From: Aphidius gifuensis
Taxonomy: Eukaryota; Arthropoda; Insecta; Hymenoptera; Braconidae
DNA length: 64,000 nucleotides
Assembly: GCF_014905175.1 (NCBI RefSeq)
Contig: NC_057789.1
Location: forward strand, 1,674,001 to 1,738,000
Direction of reading: 5' to 3'
Every line of letters starts with the position of its first letter. Within the stretch, counting starts at the first letter, position 1. Below the pieces are notes generated by a model. The model saw nothing but the letters and a program-made list of their open reading frames with translations. It ran no database searches and had not been told where the DNA came from. Below, one piece after another: positions 24,914-35,389 of this stretch. The translations under genes were made by a program, and so were the position numbers.

Positions 24914-26696
24914 ATGAGTGCCAAAAAAATCCGTCGTTTCGAGGAACAACAACCATCTGATAATGTTGAAGAGAAAAAAAATCCCATCGATATCCTGGAT
25001 TATGATTCATTATCACAAATATTCATGCAGCTGACAATATCTGAAAGAATGGTCATGGAAAAAGGTAATAATAATTAAAATAAATTTTAAATTTACATAG
25101 CTTTTTATGGCAACATAATAATTATTTTTTTTTTTTGTTATAGTTTGTTGCAAATGGAAAGAGGCTTGTAAACTAGCTTGGTATGACATTAAAAAATTCA
25201 AATGTACCAATAGAATTGTTCATTTTAATAAAAATCGTTTGTTGACACAATCATTTGTCAAAACAGTGTTAACAAAGTGTGGTACTTATTTAAATGAATT
25301 ATCTCTATCAGAAGTTTGCCATTCAAGTATCATGCCAGATGTTGTTAAATATTGTAAAAATTTAACAAGTCTTGAATTTGTATTTTATGAGACGCCAGAA
25401 TATAATGAAAATGTCTACCTTGCACTGAAAAGACTGGATAAATTAAAATCTATTAAAATACACGTTAATCATAATGAACTTTACCAGTCCAATAGTTCTA
25501 TAAAATTTCGATCTAAAGCAATCAATAGTCTTCCATCCACAATTAATGATATTCATCTAATTTATGGTGAAAGTACAAATGCAAGACCAGTTCTCATTGT
25601 AAGTCATTATTTTTTCTATTTTTTTTTTAATAGTAATATAATTAACTACTGTTAATTAAATGTAATTATAAAAAAGTAATTTTTATTATTTTTATATTTT
25701 AGAATCTAAAGAAATTCAAAAATCTTCACAGTTTAACTTTAAGGAATTGCAGATTGGATAAAGTTATTAAAAATATATCTCAAAAAGAAACACTTGTTTA
25801 TCTTGATCTTAAAGACGCTCGGGTTTTAAAAAAAAAAAATATATTATTTGATAAACTTGTGAATTTGGAACATGTCTGTATTACGAATAGTTTAGTTATT
25901 TTTGACTCTCATCAAAAATTACTCAATTGTATTTTAAATACATGCAGAAAATTGAGACATTTGGAGATGTTTAATGCTTGGAATTCGCCTGTAGCTTCAA
26001 TTAATAACTGGAAAAACCTTGGGAACTTGGTACACATGAGTATTCATTCAAAAATAACTGACGATTTAGCAATGAATATTTTGAAACATTGTCATAATTT
26101 GAGCTACTTGAAAATAACGTGTAGAAATGCCAATGAAGGCTTAGCTGAAAGTGCACTGCAAAAATTGACAGAATTAAAAAATCTTGAATATTTAATATTA
26201 CCTGATGGACTTAAACTCAGTGGTGAAACAATAATGACAATTTCAAATAATTGTAAAAAACTTAAACATTTAGAAATGACTAATTGTACGATAAATACTG
26301 TATCGGCTCTCGATGAAATATCAAAATTGCAACATCTTGAATATTTGAATTTATCTGATGCTAAAGATTTCAGTAAATGCTATTGCATGCTCAAATAAAA
26401 TTAAATTTGTTTACTAAACACTTTTAGAAAAATTAAAAAAATTAAATGTTGGTGGTATTGATGGTGTAACAGATGAATTTATTGTCAGATTAAAACGATT
26501 TAAATCTTTGAACTTTCATAGTTGCAAAAATATCACCGATGATGGTATTGTTCAACTCATAAAAAATTGTCCAGATCTTGAAGATCTTAATCTTCGATTG
26601 AGTGATATTACATTTTCTATGATTCTTGAAGCCAATCATGAAAGCAGAAATCCTATTAATAATATTATATCGTTTCTTAAAATCATTGAATTCTAA
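24914..26696 (+). pseudogene. F-box/LRR array copy 2, disrupted in the C-terminal repeats
   Basis: Exons 24914-25064, 25144-25598 and 25703-26398 read openly for 433 residues with a normal F-box and the first LRRs. After LNLSDAKD the sequence is rearranged, with a net loss of roughly 55 bp relative to copy 1. It then runs into TAA at 26396. The remaining C-terminal repeats continue in another frame to 26696 (GGIDGVTDEFIVRL, ITDDGIVQLIKNCPDL), ending IIEF. It may be a pseudogene or encode a truncated adaptor with a shortened LRR solenoid. F-box and splice sites are otherwise normal (GT-AG), so transcription and a partial product are possible. Confidence 0.75.
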
Positions 26697-26861
26697 TATC
26701 TTTGCAAATAATTAAAAATATAATATTTAATTAAAATTGTTTATTTATTATTATTTATAGTATAGTTATTATTAAATTCAAGAATGTAAATTACTAGATT
26801 TTTTTAAAATTATTTTCAATGTATTTGATTGAATAAAAATAAATGTATATAAATTATTAAT

Positions 26862-27125
26862 AATTTTCTAATTTTGTTTTATCGATTTGTAATACTTTTA
26901 ATTCTCTTTAATAAAAAAATTTTAATTCAAATTATATAAAATCATTTATTTTTTTTTTAAATATAAAATAAATTACCTTGATAATTTTTGTTTTTCATCT
27001 TGAATATTATCAATATGATTTTCATTTGATTATCTAATTTTTCTTTCAACTCATCAATTATTTTATTCAAGTCGTCAATTTTTTCTTCATATTCTTTTGA
27101 TAGCAATTCACTTATTGATATCTAA
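26862..27125 (-). pseudogene. 3' fragment of the coiled-coil gene (copy b)
   Basis: Corresponds to the exon boundary and intron around 38060-38320 of the intact gene, including the segment complementary to LSKEYEEKI and the flanking intron. The last exon is absent. It lies between F-box copy 2 and module U copy 3. Confidence 0.7.
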
Positions 27126-27150
27126 AATTTAATTAAAATTTAACGTGAAA

Positions 27151-27381
27151 CAGCAACAGTTGTAAACAGGGATGTACAGGGGTAAACCTGGGTTGGAGAC
27201 GTTGATTAGTGGTTGATCAGCGTAGTCCTTCCACCTTTGGACTCCAATGTGACCAACCTTTACCGAATCCAACTGCATGGCAGGCATTGCAGTTTCTTGC
27301 ATACGTATTGTCAACGTCGGCGGTGCTGGTCATTTTGTTCTTTCGTTTTTTCCAAAATACAATAAAACAATAAAATAAGGT
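27151..27381. repeat. Upstream module U, copy 3
   Basis: The least AT-rich of the five modules. It keeps the AACTGCA...TGCAGTT hairpin. On the minus strand a 38-codon ORF begins MTSTADVDNTYARN, but this frame is broken in the other copies. Confidence 0.65.
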
Positions 27382-27816
27382 ACTGCATGTATAATTATTT
27401 TGATAAACAAATATTAATTTAAATCAACTAATTTCATAATTTTCTCGAATGATTCTGTGTAGCTGAGAAAAAAAATTGTTGATTGATTAATATTTTGAAA
27501 TCATTTTTATGCTGCTTGCTATTCCTTCAAAAAAATCACAGTGAAATATGGTTAAGTCAAGATATCTTGTAAGTATCTATGATATATTGACGTAGCCACT
27601 GTTAAAAATTATATTTTTATTATTAGATTAAATATTAAAAAATGATTTATCAATCACATCAAGAAGTGAATATTTTTAATATTTAATAACATTATTAACA
27701 TCAGAAAAATAAAACCATGATTTACTGTGATTTTTTTAAAGGAAACAAGGCATTGTTAACGAGCACGTGGCGATTTGAAAAACAAATACACGTGTGTGGT
27801 GTACCACGTGTACCAG

Positions 27817-27910
27817 GCCAAAGAGAGGAGCGACAGTTTTCATGTAAACCATGAACAGTATTATATCTCTGTTCATGGTTTACATGAAAACTGTCGCTCC
27901 TCTCTTTGGC
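27817..27910. repeat. Perfect palindrome, 42-bp arms and 10-bp loop
   Basis: Arms 27817-27858 and 27869-27910 are exact reverse complements as read. The loop is TATTATATCT. The arm edge (CTCCTCTCTTTGGC then AGTTCATCAT) recurs at 191-216 inside another F-box gene intron. It lies about 130 bp upstream of F-box copy 3 and is not in the corresponding place in the other copies, so it is probably a recent foldback insertion. The transcript would form a long hairpin. Confidence 0.9.
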
Positions 27911-28038
27911 TAGTTCATCATAATATGCATTTTTTATAATTTAATAATTATACATCTTTTAAAAAATTTGATTACTTTTTAAATTAATCATCATCGTTTT
28001 GACAATCATATTATTTTTTATTTCTAGATTTATTCATT

Positions 28039-29878
28039 ATGAGTGCAAAAAAAATCCGTCGTTTTGAGAACCAACAACCATCCGATAAGGTTGAAATGAA
28101 AACAAATCCCATTAATATCCTGGATTATGATTCATTATCAAAAATATTCATGCAGCTGCCAATATCTGAAAGAATGGTCATGGAAAGAGGTAATAATAAT
28201 TAAAATAAATTTTAAATTTACATACAGCTTTTTATGGCAACATAATAATAATAATTTTTTTTGTTATAGTTTGTCTCAAATGGAAAGAGGCCTGTGAACT
28301 AGCTTGGTATGACATTAAAAAATTCAAATGTACTAGAAGAATTGTTCAGTTTAATGAAAATCGTTTATTGACACAATCATATGTCAAAAAAGTATTAAAA
28401 AAGTGTGGATTTCATCTAAATGAATTATCTCTTTCAAAAGTTTGCAACTCAAATATCATGCCATATGTTGTTAAACATTGTAAAAATTTAACAAGTCTTG
28501 AATTTGTACTTACCGAGACACCAAAATTCAATGACAATGACTATCTTGCACTCAAAGAACTGGAAAAATTAAAATCTATTAAAATACATGTTAATAATGA
28601 TGGACCTTCCAATTCCAGCAGTAAATGTATGAATTTTCAATCGAGAGCAATCAATCATCTTCCATCGACAATTAATGAAATTCATTTAATTTATGGTGAA
28701 AATATAAAATATCTCAGACAAGTTTTTTTTGTAAGTCATTACTTTTATTTTTTACTAGTAATATAATTAACAACTATTAATTATATACAATTCGATAAAA
28801 TTAATTTTATATTATTTTTTTTTTTTAGAATTTAAAAAAATTTACAAATCTTCACAGTTTGACTTTGAGAGGTTGCAGCCTAGATGACATTATTGAAGAT
28901 TTATCTAAAACAACAACACTTGTTAATATTGATCTCCAAGGTTCTCGAGTTTTTGAAAAAACAAATATAGTATTTGATAAACTTGTTAATTTGGAACATG
29001 TCAGTATTAATAATAGTTTATTAGTTGACAACTTTATTCAAAAATTAGTCAATAGTATTTTAAATACATGCAAAAAATTGAGATATTTGGAAATTTTTAA
29101 TACTTATTGTTTTTCTCCAGTTTTAATTGAAAACTGGGAAAACCTTGGGAACTTGGTACACATGAGTATTCATTCAAAAGTAACTACTAATTTAGCAACG
29201 AATATTGTAAAACATTGTTATAATTTAAAATACTTGGAAATAAGGTGTGGAAATTTGAAGGGAAGTTCACCTGACAGTGCATTGCAAATATTGACAGAAT
29301 TAAAAAATCTTGAATGTTTAATATTACCTGCTGGAATTAAACTCAGTGGTAAAACGATGATGATGATTTCAAATAATTGGAAAAAATTTAAACATTTAGA
29401 AATTATTAATTGTACGATAGATCCTGTATCGACCATTAATGAATTATCAAAGTTGCAACATCTTGAATATTTGAATTTAGCTGGTGCTAAAAATATTTTA
29501 GATAGCAGTATTATTGTTATTGCTCAAAAATGCAAAAATCTTAAATATTTAAATATAAATAGTTGCAATTGCATTAGTGAAAGAGCACTCTTAACTCTAA
29601 CGATTTTAGAAAAACTAAAGACATTGAATGTTGGTGGTATTGAGGATGTAACAGATAAATTTATTGTCAGATTAAAAAGATTTGAATCTTTAGACTTTCA
29701 TAGTTGCAAAAATATCACTGATAATGGTATTGTTCAACTCATAAAAAATTGTCCAGATCTTAAAGATCTTAATCTTCGATCTTGTAATATTCAATTTTCT
29801 ATGATTGTTGAAGCCAATCAATATAGCGAAAACCCTATCAATAATATTATATCGTATTCTGAAATAATTAAATTCTAA
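28039..29878 (+). CDS. F-box/LRR protein, array copy 3
   Basis: Exons 28039-28189, 28270-28730 and 28829-29878 (GT-AG, phases 1 and 0) encode 553 residues. F-box NPINILDYDSLSKIFMQLPISERM near residue 22, then VCLKWKEACELAWYDIKKF and an LRR solenoid to the end. The length matches copies 1 and 5. Amino-acid differences from its neighbours are concentrated in the LRR part, for example GNLKGSSPDSALQ and NYCFSPV-type segments, while the F-box start is nearly constant. That pattern fits adaptors sharing Skp1 but differing in substrate. Apparently intact. Confidence 0.9.
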
Positions 29879-31297
29879 TAATTTTGTAAAATTCAAAATA
29901 TAATTTGTAATAATTGATTAATTATTATTTAGTAAAATTGTATTATTAAATTCAAGAATGTAAATTACTAATTTGTATAAAAATTATTTTCAATGTATTT
30001 GATTGAATAAAAATAAAATAAAAAAATTAACTAAATATAATTAAACATTTCTAGCTGTATTAATTGTTAAAAAAACAATATAAAAAAATTATTAATAACA
30101 ATGTAGGTAAATAATAAATTTCTCTAATATTTATTTTAATATTAAAGTTTTTTTTTTTTTTCATTTTCGAAAAATGTCAAATACATGTACAACTAAAAAA
30201 TGAATTTGAAAAAAAGAAAATATAAAAAGGTCATTAACAAATACAATGACAAATAATTCCAAAGAAAATAAAAATAAATATTAAAACATTAAAATAAAAA
30301 TCATTAATATCAATTCTGTTAATTATAAAAAAAAATATAAAATATTATCATATTCTAATTTTGTTTTATCAATTTGTAATACTTTTAATTTTCTTCAATA
30401 AAAAAATTTTAATTTTAATTATATAAAATCAATTATTTTTTTTTGTAAATATATAATATTAAATATACAAATTATTACCTCGATAATTTTTTTTTTTCAT
30501 ATTGAATATTATCAATGATGTTAAATTTCTATTCGAAATAATTTCTTTTGTTATACTAAAACACGTGTAGAAAAAAGGATGGCAGACAATACAAGATAAT
30601 ACATCAACACGGGGTATTTTTCTTAGCCAAAAAGTTATTACCACATGCAAAAAAAGAAAAAAAAAAAAAGCACCTTGGCCAAATACTTTTTTGACTTAAG
30701 TGTACCTTTGCCAAACCTAGCTGCATAGCAGGAGTTGCAGTTTTTTGCATTCGTTTTACTAACGTCGACAGTGCTGGTTCGATTTCTCTAAAATACAATA
30801 AAATAAAGTACACTTATAATTTTTTTAATAAACAAATATTAATTTAAATCAGCTAATTTCATAATTTTCTCGATAGTTTCCGAGTAGCCAAGAAAAAAAT
30901 TGTTGATTGATTAATATTTTGTGATCATTTTTATGTAGCTTATGATATATTCACGAGGCTATTGTTAAAAAATGATATTTTTATTATTAAATTGAATATT
31001 ATATAAATGATTTATTAATTACATCAACAAGTGGATATTATCAATATTTATTATCATTATTATCATCAGAAAAATAAAACAATATCTAACTGTGATTTTT
31101 TTTAAAGGAACCAAGGCATCATGGACAAACACGTGTTGATTTAAAATACAAAAATGCATTTTTTAAATAAATTTTATCAGTGAATTAAATATTTTTAAAA
31201 TAGTTTATTAGTTTTCAAATTAATCATTATTGTTTCGATATATTTAATCAGCAATTTTAACAATTATATTATTTTTTATTTCTAGAATTTATCCATT
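29879..31297. other. Spacer between F-box copies 3 and 4
   Basis: Contains a small remnant of the coiled-coil gene (about 30300-30520), part of module V (30545-30640), a degraded module U (30700-30815), and a CACGTG at 31130-31135 about 165 bp before the copy 4 start. Confidence 0.55.
30300..30520 (-). pseudogene. 3' remnant of the coiled-coil gene (copy c)
   Basis: Short pieces match the boundaries of the last three coiled-coil exons and the intron between the second and third last, with large internal deletions. No open frame survives. Confidence 0.55.
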
Positions 31298-32957
31298 ATG
31301 AGTGCAATAAAGTGCTGTCGTTTTGCAGAACCATCTGAAAATGTTGAAGTGGAAACAAGTCCCATCGATATCCTGGATTATGATTCATTATCAAGAATAT
31401 TCATGCAGCTACCAATATCTGACAGAATGGTCATCGAAAAAGGTGATAATAATTAAAATAAATTTTAAATTTACATACAGCTTTTTATAATATATAATAA
31501 TCAATTTTTTTTTTGTTATAGTTTGTTCCAAATGGGAAGAGGCTTCTAAACTGTCTTGGTATGACATTAAAAAATTCAAATGTACCGAAAAAATTGATAA
31601 CGTTAAGAACAATCCTTGGTTGACACAACCATTTGTCGAAAAAGTATTAACAAAGTGTGGTATTTATATAAACGAATTATCTCTATCAAAAGTTTGCAAC
31701 TCAAATATCATGCCACATGTTGTTGAACATTGTAAAAATTTAACAAGTCTTGAATTTGTATTTTCCGAAATACCAAATTTCAATGGCAATGAGTATCTTG
31801 CATTCGAAAGACTAGATAAATTAAAATCTATTAAAATTCATGTTGATGAATCTGAAAGGCTCAATGGTCTTACACATTTTCAAACTGATGCAATCAATAA
31901 TCTTCCAGTGAAAATTAATGAAATTCATTTAATTTATGGTGAACGTATAATACGTCACAGAAAAGTTTGTTTTGTAAGTCATATTTTTTTTTTTTTAAAC
32001 TAGTAATATAATTATTAACAACTTTAAATTAATTCTATGAAATTAATTTTTATTATTTATTTTTTTTTTTAGAATCTAAATAAATTCACAAATCTTCACA
32101 GTTTGACTTTGAGGAATTGCAGATTAGACAAAGTTATTGAGGATATATCTAAAACAATAACACTTGTTAATCTTGATCTCCAAGATTCTTGGGCTAAAAA
32201 AACAGATATTCTATTTAATAAACTTGTGAATTTGGAACATGTCAGTATTATGAACAGCTCAGGTATTTTTGACGCAATAAATATTTTACAACGTTGTTGT
32301 AATTTAAAATACTTGAAAATAACATGTAGACATGCCATTGAAGGTTTAGCTGAAAGTGCATTGCAAAAATTGGCAAAATTAAAAAATCTTGAATTTTTAA
32401 TGTTACCTAGTGAACTTAAACTCCGTGGTGAAACAATGACGAGAATTTTAAATAACTGTAACAAACTTAAACATTTAGAAATGACCAATTGTACGATAAA
32501 TCCTGAATGGATTCTTGATGAATCATTAAAGTTGCAACATCTTGAATATTTGAATTTATCTGATGCCAAAGGTATTTCAAATAGCAGTATTATTGTTATT
32601 GCTTATCAATGTAAAAATCTCAAATATTTAAATATAAATAATTGCAATGATATTACCGAAAGAACACTCATGACTTTAACGATTTTAGAAAAATTAGACA
32701 CATTAAATGTTGGTGGTATTGATGGTGTAACAGATGAATTTATTATCAGATTAAAAAGATTTAAATCTTTGGACTTACATAATTGCAAAAATATCACTGA
32801 TTATGGTGTTCTTCAACTCATAAAAAATTGTCCAGTTTTTGAACATCTTAATCTTGAACCTAGTCATATTACATTTTTCATGATTGTTGAGGCCAATCAA
32901 AATAACGATAATCCTGTCAGTGATATTATATCGTATTTGAGAATAATTGATTTTTAA
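31298..32957 (+). CDS. F-box/LRR protein, array copy 4 (shortened LRR)
   Basis: Exons 31298-31442, 31522-31973 and 32073-32957 encode 493 residues, all GT-AG and in phase. The F-box (SPIDILDYDSLSRIFMQLPISDRM) and VCSKWEEASKLSWYDIKKF are intact. Exon 3 is 165 bp shorter than in copies 1 and 3. The deletion is an exact 55 codons and joins NSSGIFDA to INILQRCCNLKYL, removing about two leucine-rich repeats without breaking the frame. The basic leader is also changed (MSAIKCCRFAEPSEN). The retained frame suggests a working protein with a shorter substrate-binding surface. Confidence 0.88.
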
Positions 32958-33535
32958 TAATTTTGTAAAATTAAAAATATAATTTCTAATTGTTAATTAA
33001 TTAATTTATTATTTAGTATAGTTTTTTATTAAATTTAAGAATGTAAATTACTGATTTTTTTTTAAAATTATTTTCAATGTATTTGATTGAATAAAAATAA
33101 AATAAAAAAATTAACTAAATATCTTTAAGCATTTCTAGCTGTATTTATTTTTTAAAAAACAATATAAAAAATTATAAATAACAATTGATGAAAATAATAA
33201 ATCTTTGTATTATTTATTTTAATATTTTAATTTGTTTTTTTTTTTATTTTCGAAAATTATCAAACATGTACCAATAAGAATGCGTTTGAAAAAAAAAAAA
33301 AAAAAGATAAAAAAATCATTAACAAATACAATGAGTCATTGACAAATAATTAAAAAAAAATTAAAAATAAATGATAAAACATCAAAATAAAAATGATAAA
33401 TAATTTTAATCAACTTTATTATTTAGAAAATAAATAAATCATATTTTTTGATAATTATTATTTGGTTGAAGGAAATGAATGAGAAAGTTTTTGCATAAAT
33501 TTAGTAATATAGTTAATGTGCAATGAATTTAAATT

Positions 33536-33686
33536 TTATGGATTTGGTGATAACCCGCTAGATAATAATAATGATAAAACACGTGGTGCCCAAACAACAT
33601 TTCCAGCAATTTGTAAAACTTTGCTGCTCCATCTACTTTCTTGGCTTTGACGTGATAAACGTTCACGAAAATCATTAATTTCAATT
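33536..33686 (-). pseudogene. Last exon of the coiled-coil gene (copy d)
   Basis: Reads INDFRERLSRQSQESRWSS, then LQIAGNVVWAPRVL, and ends GLSPNP-stop like the intact gene. It lacks upstream exons and is followed directly by the repeat block. Confidence 0.75.
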
Positions 33687-33688
33687 CT

Positions 33689-34235
33689 GGTCAAAAGGGG
33701 GTAGGGGGTGGATTTTAATTGTTTTTATTTTTTTTTAACTATGATGGGGTTGAGCTATCCTCGTAATTTTTTTTTCATTAAATTGTTTAGGATCTAAGCT
33801 AGTTAGGAAAAAAAAATGGGAATTTTTGAAATGGTCAAAAAGAGGTATGGGTGGATTTATACTATTCTACGACGACTACTGGTTTTTATTTTTTTTGTCT
33901 ATGATGGGGTTGAGCCATCCTCGTAATTTTTTTTTCATTAAATTGTTTAGGATCTAAGCTAATTGAGAAAAAAAAATTATAATTTTTGAAAAGGTCAAAA
34001 GAGGGTAGGGGGTGGATTTTAACTGTATTTATTTTTTTTGTCTATGATGGGGTTGAGCCATCCTTGTAATTTTTTTTCCTAAACTAGCTTAGATCTTAGA
34101 CGATTTAATAAAAAAAAAAACTACGAGGATGGCTCAACCCCATCATAGATAAACAAATCACCTGACCATTTCAGAAATTATAATTTTTTTTTCTAAACTA
34201 GCTTAGATCTTAGACAATTTAATGAAAAAAAAAAT
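33689..34235. repeat. Complex direct and inverted repeat block
   Basis: Three direct units begin GGTCAAAA near 33689, 33833 and 33993. The first and third share GGGTAGGGGGTGG. Each contains CTATGATGGGGTTGAG, ATCCTCGTAA (TTG in the third) and AATTGTTTAGGATCTAAGCT (third unit altered). From about 34085 the same sequences return in reverse orientation (AGCTTAGATCTTAGAC, GGATGGCTCAACCCC). The block lies exactly between two copies of the coiled-coil last exon. No transposase frame is visible; it looks like a non-autonomous foldback or satellite-type element. Confidence 0.75.
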
Positions 34236-34256
34236 CCTATGCAATGAATTTAAATT

Positions 34257-34403
34257 TTATGGATTTGGTGATAACCCACTAGATAATAATAATGATAAAA
34301 CACGTGGTGCCCAAACAACACTTCCAGCAATTTGTAAAACTTTGCTGCTCCATTTACTTTCTTGACTTTGACGTTACAAACGTTCCCGAAAATCATTAAT
34401 TTC
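34257..34403 (-). pseudogene. Last exon of the coiled-coil gene (copy e)
   Basis: Near-identical to copy d, including the flanking CAATGAATTTAAATTTTATGG, and ends GLSPNP-stop. It lies on the other side of the repeat block, so the exon was duplicated along with or by the insertion. Confidence 0.75.
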
Positions 34404-34492
34404 GCTCTTCATAATCATTTTTTTCGCTCTTATTACATATAATGCAGGGTGAATAGGGATTGATGACGTATATCAGCATATATCAGGGACCA

Positions 34493-34704
34493 GGGGAGCG
34501 TTCGATAGCTGGCCGAAGGCCTCGGCTTGGGCCAACAGAAAGACAACTTGATAAATTGAAAACTCGCTATGAGGAAATCCCAATTAAATATTCAAAATTA
34601 TAATGTAGCAGTGCTGACACTACAAACATATGAAATAAACCATAATGAGAAATTGGCCGAATTTTTGGCCTCGGCCAGCTATCGAACTGTATCGAACGCT
34701 CCCT
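34493..34704. mobile_element. MITE-like element inside module U copy 5
   Basis: About 212 bp with terminal inverted repeats. The left end reads GGGAGCGTTCGATAGCTGG, then CCGAAGGCC. The right end is its reverse complement, with a short extra CTGTATCGAA. The interior is AT-rich and non-coding. The other four U modules lack it, so it is an insertion after the duplications. No clear target-site duplication. Confidence 0.75.
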
Positions 34705-35389
34705 TCGTGGTGTATCCCGTCCACCTTTTGAATTTAATGTATACCGACCTTTACCAAATCCAACTGCATAGCAGCCGGCAAGTACGACAGTTTCTTGCAG
34801 TCGTATTAATTCGTATTAGAAACGTCGGCAGTGCTGGTCATTTTTTTTCTTTCTTCCAACATATGATAAATCAATAAAATAAGGTACATATAAATTTTTT
34901 TTTAAACAAATATAATAATTTAAATCAACTAATTTCATAATTTTCTCGAATGATTCTGTGTAGCTGAAATAAAAAAATTGTTGATTGATTAATATTTTGT
35001 AATCTTTTTCATGCTGCCTATGGTATATTCACGTGGCCGCATTGTTAAAAAAAAATTATTTTTATTATTATTGAATATATTAAATATATGATTTATCAAT
35101 CACATCAAGAAGTGGATGTTTCCAATATTTAATAACATTATTATCATCAGGAAAATAAAACCATATCTCACTGTGATTTCTTTTGAAGAAAGCCAATCAT
35201 TATTATCAGACACGTGTTGATTTAAAATACAAATGCATGCATGTATAAACACGCATTTTTTATAATTTAATCATTTAAATCATCTTTTAAAATATTCGAT
35301 TAGTTTTTGGATTAATAATTATTGTTTTGATATATTTAATCAACAATTTTAACAGTTATATTATTTTTTATTTCTAGAATTTATTCATT

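Larger units (their letters stand above)
26697..28038. other. Spacer between F-box copies 2 and 3
   Basis: Holds coiled-coil fragment b, module U copy 3 (27151-27381), AT-rich sequence, a cluster of three CACGTG motifs (27764, 27789, 27805) and a perfect palindrome (27817-27910), ending just before the copy 3 start. Confidence 0.6.
32958..35389. other. Spacer between F-box copies 4 and 5
   Basis: Holds two copies of the coiled-coil last exon (33536-33686 and 34257-34403) flanking a complex direct/inverted repeat block (33689-34235), module U copy 5 with a MITE-like insert, and a CACGTG at 35211-35216 about 175 bp before copy 5. Confidence 0.6.

Noticed and set aside
27129..27314. Minus-strand 61-codon ORF in module U
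   Set aside because: Not conserved in the other U copies and partly outside the module; treated as non-coding repeat.
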